From the NCBI GenBank assembly GCA_008501735.1, contig QQUF01000011.1, forward strand, positions 1-15,142: a stretch of DNA of 15,142 nucleotides. The letters run 5' to 3'. This document shows positions 7,042 to 13,144 of the stretch, in pieces. The stretch comes from Calditrichota bacterium (GTDB lineage: Bacteria > CLD3). Position numbers and translations under genes: made by a program. Positions within the stretch are counted from its first letter, which is position 1; each line of letters opens with the position of its first letter. Under the pieces are notes generated by a model. It did not search any database and had not been told where the DNA came from. It saw nothing but the letters and a program-made list of their open reading frames with translations.

Positions 7042-7410
7042 CTACAAACTGTCAATCAAATCTACAAGTTCTTTGATGAAAGGCTTTTTGATGATTCCTT
7101 TGATTCCGTAAGATTCGTAATTTTTTTCGATGTCCTCAGTGATGTTTCCACTGAAAATCACAGCTTTAACTTTTGGGTCAAATCTTAACAGATTTTTCAT
7201 TGTTTCTTTCCCGTCCATTCCTTCTTCGACTGTCAAATCCAAACTGACAACGTCAAAAGTTTTGCCTGAATTAAAAGCTTTCTCATAAAGACTCAATGCT
7301 TCATTTCCTTCTTTAGAAACACTTACTGTGTTACCCAATCTTTCCAAAACTTCCTTGAGGACATCGCGAATCGCGTCTTCGTCGTCCATTATTAAAATTC
7401 TTTTTGTCAT
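7042..7410 (-). CDS. Single-domain response regulator (CheY-like receiver)
   Basis: A 122-residue protein that is only a receiver domain. The acidic pocket is D9, D10 and E11 (ILIMDDED), the phospho-acceptor Asp is D58 (VVSLDLT), the switch Ser/Thr is S87 (VIFSGN), and the conserved Lys is K109 (KKPF). All catalytic positions are present, so it should accept phosphate from a histidine kinase and act by protein contact in the cytoplasm. It has no DNA-binding or enzymatic output domain, and no kinase gene is in the window. The segment around D58 (LDLTVEEGMDGKE) resembles receivers at the end of hybrid sensor kinases more than transcription-factor receivers, so it may serve a phosphorelay (inference). 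The stop is 112 bases before the SBBP start; 114 bases separate it from hpnC upstream, so it may be transcribed alone. Confidence 0.92.
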   Translation of the reverse strand: MTKRILIMDDEDAIRDVLKEVLERLGNTVSVSKEGNEALSLYEKAFNSGKTFDVVSLDLTVEEGMDGKETMKNLLRFDPKVKAVIFSGNITEDIEKNYESYGIKGIIKKPFIKELVDLIDSL

Positions 7411-7524
7411 TTTCTTAATTCGTTAATTAATTTTCTAATCCTACTACCACACTAAACTAAAATTTATTTTCATAAATTCCTATAAGAGCCAAATTTAACC
7501 TCTTTTAAAATATTTCGATAGTTT

Positions 7525-8397
7525 TTAAAACTGAATCACTTTTTTTAAAATTTTGAGTTTGTCTGAAGTTTTCAAATGAGGTCTTTCAAATCTAAGTTTT
7601 GAATTTAACTCTTTCACTTTTCCAAGAATTGTTAACCCACTGCTTACAACAAACCTAAGTTCCAAGCTCAAACGACCAGAAGTTTTGTGAATTAACTCGC
7701 TTCCTTCGTAGAACATTTTTTCTACAAAATCTACCTCAGACAAAATCATTTTTCTGAAATTTTCGGTTTTGTCTGAGTTGTGAAAATCTTCTCTTTCAAG
7801 TCCAAAACTACTGTAAATACTTTGAGGAATGTAAACTCTTCCTTTTCCCCAATCGACTGAAATATCTTGTAAGAAATTTACAATTTGAAGTGCTGTGCAA
7901 ATTTTATCAGACAGAAAATCATTTTCAGGATTCGATTTTCCAAACAAACTCAGAACCAATTTTCCGACAGGATTTGCAGAATGTTTACAATAAAAAATTT
8001 GCTGTTCACGGTTTTCGTATTCCGTAAAAGTTGTGTCCATTTCAAAAGCTTTTACCAAATCCAAAAACGGTTTTTGTGGAAGTTGTAAAAAACTCATCGT
8101 TTCTTTCAAAGCCACAAAGACAGGCTCTTGAGGTTTTGAATTTGCCTTAATACATTCCAAAAAACTCTCTCGAAAATCATTTAAATTTTTGAGTCTTTCA
8201 GAAGTGCTAAAATCTCCTTCATCAGCCAAATCATCAGCCATTCGTGAATAAGCATAAATGTTGTAAAAATGCGGTCTCATCTTTTTTGGGACTAAAATTG
8301 AGCCAACAGGAAAGTTCTCGTAGTGAGACTTTGCTAAATTCTCACACCAATCGAAGGCTTCTTCTTTTGAATAAATTTTATCTTTGACAAAATTCAA
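7525..8397 (-). CDS. hpnC: Squalene/phytoene synthase family, HpnC-type (hydroxysqualene synthase)
   Basis: A 290-residue trans-isoprenyl diphosphate synthase. The N-terminal HYENFPVGS (25-33) and the first aspartate-rich motif ADDLADEGD (54-62) are characteristic of HpnC. The second motif LQDISVD (D178, D182) followed by GKGRVYIP, and YCKHSANPVGKLVLSLFG (136-153), complete the Mg/diphosphate site. In bacteria with HpnCDE, HpnD makes presqualene diphosphate, HpnC converts it to hydroxysqualene and HpnE reduces that to squalene, the hopanoid precursor (established for this family). HpnD and HpnE are not in the window, so a general squalene or dehydrosqualene role remains possible. The start is TTG: the in-frame stretch back to the upstream stop has no ATG, and the next internal ATG (residue 40) would remove HYENFPVGS. 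It lies downstream of rpsT but is separated from it by a terminator hairpin. Confidence 0.88.
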   Translation of the reverse strand: MNFVKDKIYSKEEAFDWCENLAKSHYENFPVGSILVPKKMRPHFYNIYAYSRMADDLADEGDFSTSERLKNLNDFRESFLECIKANSKPQEPVFVALKETMSFLQLPQKPFLDLVKAFEMDTTFTEYENREQQIFYCKHSANPVGKLVLSLFGKSNPENDFLSDKICTALQIVNFLQDISVDWGKGRVYIPQSIYSSFGLEREDFHNSDKTENFRKMILSEVDFVEKMFYEGSELIHKTSGRLSLELRFVVSSGLTILGKVKELNSKLRFERPHLKTSDKLKILKKVIQF

Positions 8398-8484
8398 TGA
8401 AAAACAGAATTTTAATTTTGAAAATTAATTTTTTGTAAAATGGAGTAGAAAATTTAATTGGAAAAATGTGAAAGGAAAGAGGAA

Positions 8485-8527
8485 AATTAAAAGAGAGGGA
8501 CTGTAAAAAAGAAAAGTTACAATCCCT
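8485..8527 (-). terminator. Terminator of rpsT
   Basis: On the minus strand an 11-bp stem (8527-8517 with 8506-8496, one G-T pair) and 10-base loop are followed by CTCTCTTTTAATTTT. It begins 7 bases after the rpsT stop and separates rpsT from hpnC. Confidence 0.7.
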
Positions 8528-8534
8528 TGTTTTC

Positions 8535-8789
8535 TTAACCAAGAGAATTGACGTGTTTTGCAAGACGTGATTTTTGGTTAGAGGCTTTGTTCTTGTGAAT
8601 CAAGTTTTTTCCAACAAAGTGGTCAAGAAGTTTTGCAGCTCTATTGTAAGCAGTTTGTGCATCTTCTTTAGCTTCTGTTTCCAAAACTGTTTTGATTGCA
8701 GTATTCAACATTGAACGGTTACCTCTGTTCACCAATCTTGCTTCTTTGGAAGTCTTAAGTCTTTTCCAAGCAGATTTGTAATTTGGCAT
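8535..8789 (-). CDS. rpsT: 30S ribosomal protein S20
   Basis: An 84-residue basic helical protein of the usual length for bacterial S20. Diagnostic parts are MPNYKSAWKRLKTSKEARLVN at the start (helix 1, 16S rRNA binding), NRSMLNTAIKTV in the middle, and the C-terminal GKNLIHKNKASNQKSRLAKHVN, which matches the conserved 'G-x-I-H-x-N-x-A-x-R-x-K-S-R-L' pattern of the family. It binds 16S rRNA early in small-subunit assembly. GGAG lies 5 bases before the ATG. It is transcribed as a single gene: a sigma-70-like promoter is visible upstream and a terminator downstream. In many bacteria S20 represses its own translation; nothing in the leader shows this clearly here. Confidence 0.96.
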   Translation of the reverse strand: MPNYKSAWKRLKTSKEARLVNRGNRSMLNTAIKTVLETEAKEDAQTAYNRAAKLLDHFVGKNLIHKNKASNQKSRLAKHVNSLG

Positions 8790-8841
8790 TTTTGCTCCGA
8801 AATATTTTTAATTTTATTTAAGTTCTAAAAATTGGAAGCCG

Positions 8842-8870
8842 AATTTAACACTCAAACGACTTCAAGTCAA
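8842..8870 (-). promoter_or_regulatory. Candidate promoter of rpsT
   Basis: On the minus strand TTGACT (8870-8865) and TAAATT (8847-8842) are 17 bases apart, ending 52 bases before the start codon. The -35 box and spacing match those before the SBBP gene. Confidence 0.45.
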
Positions 8871-8885
8871 TAAATAATTTTAAGA

Positions 8886-8917
8886 TAGTAGGGAACAAAA
8901 ATTTTCGTTCCCTACTA
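8886..8917 (-). terminator. Perfect hairpin after gcvT, probable terminator
   Basis: An 11-bp perfect stem (TAGTAGGGAAC at 8886-8896 with 8907-8917) and a 10-base loop lie 29 bases after the gcvT stop. On the minus strand it is followed by TATCTTAAAATTATT, a weak T-tract. It most likely ends the aminotransferase-ppsR-gcvT operon, but a dispersed hairpin repeat is the alternative. Confidence 0.5.
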
Positions 8918-8946
8918 CAAATTCTCTAAATCTTCAATTCTATAAA

Positions 8947-10041
8947 TTAGTAATCCCTTTTGTAAAAAGGAGGTCTTACAATTGTAATCGGAAGAAACTT
9001 AGAACCTATTTTCACTTCAAGCTCTGTTCCAATTTTTGCAAATTCAGATTTTACGTAACCTAAACCAATGTTTTGTTCTGTACTTGGCGAAAAGTTTCCG
9101 CTTGTAACTTCACCAATTTCTTCACCGTTTGCAAAAATCTTGGTGTGTTGCCTTGCGATTCTTTTTGAGTTTACCACAAACCCAGCTAATTTCCGACTTG
9201 GTTTTTCAGCTTTCACTTTTGCAATTGCTTCTTTTCCAATGAATTCACCTTTGTCAACTTTTGTAATCCAACCCAAAGTAGCTTCAATCGGATTAGTTGT
9301 TTCGTCGATGTCATTTCCGTAAAGTGCCATCTTCATTTCCATTCTCAAAGAATCTCTTGCACCTAAACCAACAGGTTCAATTCCAAATTCTTCACCTGCT
9401 TCGAAAACTTTTTTCCAAAGTTCTTCCGAATACTCAGTTGGTAAGTAAACTTCAAAACCATCTTCACCAGTGTAACCTGTTCTTGAAATTATTGCTTCAA
9501 CTCCGCCAATTTTGTCAACAGTGAAGTAGTAGTATTTAATTTCAGTAGTATCGAAATCAACTAACTTTTGCACAACTTTTTCAGCATTTCTTCCTTGAAT
9601 TGCAAAAAGTGTGTAGTTGTCGCCAACGTCTTCAAACTTAACATTGTCTGTTAAATGACTTTTCATCCAAGCAATATCTTTGTCTCGATTTCCAGCATTG
9701 ATTACAAGAAAAAACTCGTCTTCTGACATTCGGTAAACCAACAAGTCATCAACAATTCCGCCATTTTCGTAACACATTGCCGAATAATGTGCTTGGTGAA
9801 TTTTTAGTGCAGCAACGTCATTTACAGTAATTTTTTGGACAAAGTCTAAAGCTCCTTCACCAGAAACAATCACTTCTCCCATATGCGAAACGTCAAAAAC
9901 TCCAACTGAACTACGCACTATTTTATGTTCGTGAATTATGCCTTTTGAATACTGAACAGGCATTAAATATCCACCAAAATTTACCATTTTTGCACCCAAA
10001 GACTCGTGAACGTGAGTAAGTGCTAATCTTTTTGGTTCCAT
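8947..10041 (-). CDS. gcvT: Glycine cleavage system T protein (aminomethyltransferase)
   Basis: A 364-residue enzyme of normal family length. It takes the aminomethyl group from the lipoyl arm of the H protein and passes it to tetrahydrofolate, giving 5,10-methylene-THF and ammonia; cytoplasmic. Visible motifs: ALTHVHESLGAKMVNFGG (7-24), MPVQY (27-31), FDVSHMGE (49-56), then GGIVDDLLVYR (94-104) with the folate-contacting Asp of the family among D98/D99, and SRTGYTGEDGFEVYLP (about 190-205). The C-terminal barrel has the usual SGNFSPSTEQNIGLGYV. All landmark residues are present, so it should be active. It is the last gene of a three-gene operon, 8 bases after ppsR; gcvH and gcvP are not in the window. 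GGAG lies 12 bases before the ATG, overlapping the end of ppsR, so start-site recognition may depend on coupling. Confidence 0.96.
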   Translation of the reverse strand: MEPKRLALTHVHESLGAKMVNFGGYLMPVQYSKGIIHEHKIVRSSVGVFDVSHMGEVIVSGEGALDFVQKITVNDVAALKIHQAHYSAMCYENGGIVDDLLVYRMSEDEFFLVINAGNRDKDIAWMKSHLTDNVKFEDVGDNYTLFAIQGRNAEKVVQKLVDFDTTEIKYYYFTVDKIGGVEAIISRTGYTGEDGFEVYLPTEYSEELWKKVFEAGEEFGIEPVGLGARDSLRMEMKMALYGNDIDETTNPIEATLGWITKVDKGEFIGKEAIAKVKAEKPSRKLAGFVVNSKRIARQHTKIFANGEEIGEVTSGNFSPSTEQNIGLGYVKSEFAKIGTELEVKIGSKFLPITIVRPPFYKRDY

Positions 10042-10049
10042 TAAATTTA

Positions 10050-10901
10050 TTAACTCCGTGAATTTGGTTTAATTCTTCTGACGTACCTCAAAATTTCAGA
10101 AGCTGTTTCTTCAACCGATTTGTTTGAAACGTCAATTACAATCCATTTTTGATTCTTTTTAAATATTTCTCTTGAGTACTCAAGTTCATCGTAAATGTGA
10201 AATTCATCTGCGTAATCTGTGAAATCTGTTTGATTAAGCCTTTTCATTCGCTCTTGCCTAAGTGCTTTAAGTTTATCAGGACTAATGATTAGACCAAATA
10301 TTTTTCGCTGATTCACTTTAAACAACTCTTCTGGAGGGTCAATTCCAAGAACCAAAGGAACATTCGCAGCTTTGTAACCGAGTCCTGCAAGGTAAATCGA
10401 AAGCGGAGTTTTTGAAGTCCTCGAAACTCCTGCCAAAATTATGTCAGCATCTCGTAAAGTGTTCGGATTTTTTCCATCATCATTTTTTACAGCAAATTCA
10501 ACTGATTCAATTCTGTTAAAATATTCCTCACTTAATGAGTGAAAAAGTCCTGGCAAATATTCAGGTTTTACTTCAAACATTGCAGCCATTTTTTTCAAAA
10601 TCGGACCTAAAACGTCAACCGAATAAAGGCTGTTTCTATCAGAAAACTCAAAAAGTTTAGCTCTGTGGTCTTTGTTTACCAAAGTGTAAATCAGAAAAGG
10701 TTTATCAATTTCTGCTTGTTCAAGAATGTGTTCAATTTGAGCATCTGTTCTAATTTTATTTAAATAAGAAATTTCCGTTTTTTGGTCTTTAAATTGAGTT
10801 AGAACAGATTTAAGTAAATTATCAACGGTCATTCCTGTTGAGTCAGAAATGAGATAGATTTTATAAACCTTGTCTTTATTTTTTACGATTTCTTCTGACA
10901 T
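10050..10901 (-). CDS. ppsR: Pyruvate phosphate dikinase / PEP synthase regulatory protein
   Basis: A 283-residue member of the PpsR/PDRP (DUF299) family: bifunctional enzymes that inactivate pyruvate,phosphate dikinase or PEP synthase by ADP-dependent threonine phosphorylation and reactivate it by phosphate-dependent dephosphorylation (established for the family). Motifs: IYLISDSTGMT (15-25), SVDVLGPILKKM, the P-loop-like GVSRTSKT (158-165), and SIYLAGLGYKAANVPLVLG, followed by GLIISPDKLKALRQER. Whether the target here is PPDK or PEP synthase cannot be decided, since neither is in the window. The gene starts 3 bases after the aminotransferase stop and ends 8 bases before gcvT, so the three are co-transcribed. 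The link suggests control of the pyruvate/PEP node together with amino-acid metabolism (inference). Confidence 0.93.
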   Translation of the reverse strand: MSEEIVKNKDKVYKIYLISDSTGMTVDNLLKSVLTQFKDQKTEISYLNKIRTDAQIEHILEQAEIDKPFLIYTLVNKDHRAKLFEFSDRNSLYSVDVLGPILKKMAAMFEVKPEYLPGLFHSLSEEYFNRIESVEFAVKNDDGKNPNTLRDADIILAGVSRTSKTPLSIYLAGLGYKAANVPLVLGIDPPEELFKVNQRKIFGLIISPDKLKALRQERMKRLNQTDFTDYADEFHIYDELEYSREIFKKNQKWIVIDVSNKSVEETASEILRYVRRIKPNSRS

Positions 10902-10904
10902 TTT

Positions 10905-12068
10905 TTAAAGTTTGCCTAAAGCATTTTCAATTCGGCTAAGTGCTTCTTGAATGTTCTCGACAGAATTTGCATAAGAAAATCTCAAGTAACCTTCTCCAAA
11001 AGCACCAAAAGAAGTTCCAGCAAGGCTTGCAACTCCGCCTTGTTCTAACAAATAATCTTGTAAAAATTTAGAACTTTTCCCTGTCTCTTTGATGTTTGGA
11101 AAAACGTAGAAAGCACCTTCAGGGTCTTTACAACTAATTCCATCAATTTTGTTTAATCCATTGACGATAATGTCTTTCCTTTCTTTGAAAGCTGCAACCA
11201 TATTTTCAACTTCTGTTTGGTCTCCGGTTAACGCCTCAATTGCAGCAATTTGGTTGAAAGAAGTTGTGCAAGAGTTACAGTTTGTCATCAATTTTGTCAT
11301 TGCAGCCGCAAGTGGAAGTGGAAAATATCCGTAACCAACTCTCCAACCTGTCATCGAATAAGTTTTTGTAAGTCCTTCAAGAATAAAAGTTCTTTCAGGC
11401 ATTCCTTCAAACTGAGTAATTGACTCAAATTTTCCTTTGTAATTTATTCGGCTATAAATTTCGTCCGACATTACAATCAAGTCATTTTCGACAGCAATTT
11501 TTGCAATTTCTCTCAAATCTTCTTTTGCCAAAACTCCACCCGTTGGGTTTGCAGGAGAATTAACAATTAAAACTTTTGTCTTCGGAGTTACGAGACTTCT
11601 AAGCTCATCTACGTCAATGCCAAAGCCTTTTTCTTCACGCAAAGGAATCGGAACAGCTTTCGCTCCTGAAAAATTAATTACAGATTCATAAATTGGAAAT
11701 CCTGGATTTGGATAAATTGCTTCATCACCTTCACCGAGTAAAGCCATCAAAGCAAAAAACATTATGGGTTTTCCACCTGGAGTAATGACGATGTTTTCTC
11801 TTGTTGCTTCGATTCCGCGAGTTTTTGAAAGTTCTTCTGCGATTACATCTCTTACGTGAGGAAGTCCTGCAGAAGGTCCGTAGTGAGTCCAACCGTCGTC
11901 AATTGCTTTTTTCGCAGATTCACGAATATTTTTTGGAGTGTCAAAATCAGGTTCACCTATTTCAAGATGAACAATGTGTTTTCCTTGTGCCTCAAGTCCT
12001 TTTGCTTTTGCAAGAACTTCAAAAGCTGTTTCGGTACCAAGTCTTGACATTCTTTCAGCGAATTTCAT
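10905..12068 (-). CDS. Class I PLP-dependent aminotransferase (aspartate aminotransferase-like)
   Basis: A 387-residue fold type I aminotransferase of the prokaryotic subgroup that includes Thermus AspAT. Motifs: HLEIGEPDFDTP (34-45), HYGPSAGLPHVRDVIAEEL, ITPGGKPIMFFAL, YPNPGFPIYES, NSPANPTGGVL (PLP/substrate Asn), SDEIYSRINY (Asp and Tyr that contact the pyridine ring), GLTKTYSMTGWRVGY with K235 as the Schiff-base lysine, and FLRFSYA-like GYLRFSYANS with the carboxylate-binding Arg near the end. The substrate cannot be fixed from the sequence: aspartate, prephenate, alanine or a broader range are possible. GGAG lies 8 bases before the ATG. It heads the operon with ppsR and gcvT and is divergent from xerD across 183 bases. 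Confidence 0.93.
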   Translation of the reverse strand: MKFAERMSRLGTETAFEVLAKAKGLEAQGKHIVHLEIGEPDFDTPKNIRESAKKAIDDGWTHYGPSAGLPHVRDVIAEELSKTRGIEATRENIVITPGGKPIMFFALMALLGEGDEAIYPNPGFPIYESVINFSGAKAVPIPLREEKGFGIDVDELRSLVTPKTKVLIVNSPANPTGGVLAKEDLREIAKIAVENDLIVMSDEIYSRINYKGKFESITQFEGMPERTFILEGLTKTYSMTGWRVGYGYFPLPLAAAMTKLMTNCNSCTTSFNQIAAIEALTGDQTEVENMVAAFKERKDIIVNGLNKIDGISCKDPEGAFYVFPNIKETGKSSKFLQDYLLEQGGVASLAGTSFGAFGEGYLRFSYANSVENIQEALSRIENALGKL

Positions 12069-12251
12069 TAATCTAACTCCGAATTTTTATTTTAAATTTT
12101 TAGTTTCTTTTTTAAAAATGAAGCCTCAATTTAAGAAATTATGTTTCAAAATTAAATCGAATTAGCTTAGCGTTTTTTAGACTTTGAGTTAATTTGGATT
12201 TTGGTTAATTTTTCGCCACACTCAAACAAAACTTTAAAGTTTAAAAACTAA
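12069..12251. promoter_or_regulatory. Divergent promoter region between aminotransferase and xerD
   Basis: This 183-base AT-rich gap must hold promoters for both directions. Toward xerD, TTTG (12183-12186) is followed after 19 bases by TAATTTTT, near the Bacteroidota -33/-7 pattern (TTTG / TAnnTTTG); TTGAGT at 12185 gives a weaker sigma-70 reading. Toward the aminotransferase I see only its GGAG site and no clear -35/-10 pair. No RNA gene or riboswitch is evident. Confidence 0.3.
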
Positions 12252-13142
12252 ATGAACTTGTACCTCCGTGACTTTCTCAACTTTCTCAAACTCGAAAAAG
12301 GGCTTTCCGAAAACACAATCGCTTCTTACAACTTCGATTTAGTAAAATTCAGCTGTTTTTTAAACGATTCACAAAACTCATTTGAAAAAGTTTCACCCGA
12401 ATCAATTACACTTTACTTAGAAAGACTCACTCAAGAAAATTACTCTTCCACAAGTATTTCAAGACACATCAGTTCTCTAAAATCATTCTACAAATTTTTG
12501 CTTCGCGAAGAAGTTGTTGAAGTAAATCCATTAGAATTAGTTTCCACTCGAAAAAATCCAAGAAAATTACCTGATGTTTTAACCGAAGAAGAAGTTGATG
12601 ACATTTTTAAACAACCACAAACAACAACTGAAATCGGACTTCGAGACAGAGCGATGTTAGAAATGATTTACGGTTGTGGTTTACGAGTTTCGGAATTGAT
12701 TGGTTTTCAGCAAGAAGACTTGTTTTTTGACGAAGAATTGATTAGAGTGAAGGGCAAAGGCTCAAAAGAAAGACTTGTTCCAATCGGTGAAACGGCAATT
12801 TATTGGATTAAACTTTACCAAAACCAAGTTAGACTTGGTTGGAAGAAACAAGGAATTAGCCTTGATTTTTTATTTTTAAACTGGCGAGGAAAATCTCTTT
12901 CACGAATGGGGTTTTTAAAAATTTTAAGAAATTACGTTCAAAAAGCAGAAGTTACAAAAAAAGTAACTCCACACACTTTTCGCCACTCTTTTGCAACTCA
13001 TTTGTTAGAAGGTGGAGCAGATTTGCGAGCAGTTCAAGCAATGCTTGGTCACGCAGACATTTCCACAACACAAATTTACACAAGAGTTGACAGAGAGCTT
13101 TTAAAAGAAATTCACAAAACTTACCACCCGAGAGGTCGCTAA
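12252..13142 (+). CDS. xerD: Tyrosine recombinase, XerD-type
   Basis: A 296-residue site-specific recombinase, the usual Xer length. Residues ~1-85 are the SAM-like core-binding domain (LEKGLSENTIASYNFDL; SSTSISRHISSLKSFYKFL), and residues ~105-296 the catalytic domain. All catalytic residues align: R145 (GLRVSEL), K169 (KGKGSKERLVP), H241 and R244 (HTFRH), H267 (GHADISTTQIYT) and the nucleophile Y276. Spacings (R to K 24, H to Y 9) equal those of E. coli XerD. With XerC or alone it resolves chromosome dimers at dif; no dif site is recognisable nearby. The sequence looks like a housekeeping Xer protein rather than an integron or phage integrase. Two bases after its stop the cysteine-array gene starts. 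No clear Shine-Dalgarno sequence precedes the ATG. XerC cannot be excluded. Confidence 0.93.
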   Translation: MNLYLRDFLNFLKLEKGLSENTIASYNFDLVKFSCFLNDSQNSFEKVSPESITLYLERLTQENYSSTSISRHISSLKSFYKFLLREEVVEVNPLELVSTRKNPRKLPDVLTEEEVDDIFKQPQTTTEIGLRDRAMLEMIYGCGLRVSELIGFQQEDLFFDEELIRVKGKGSKERLVPIGETAIYWIKLYQNQVRLGWKKQGISLDFLFLNWRGKSLSRMGFLKILRNYVQKAEVTKKVTPHTFRHSFATHLLEGGADLRAVQAMLGHADISTTQIYTRVDRELLKEIHKTYHPRGR

Positions 13143-13144
13143 AC

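Noticed and set aside
7042-7410. Transcriptional response regulator truncated at its output domain
   Set aside because: The domain ends normally after the final helix (KELVDLIDSL) with a stop, and no helix-turn-helix remnant follows in any frame.
12252-13142. xerD as the integrase of a mobile element inserted near the rRNA operon
   Set aside because: Length and catalytic spacing equal housekeeping XerD, no att repeats or cargo genes are seen, and codon use looks like its neighbours.
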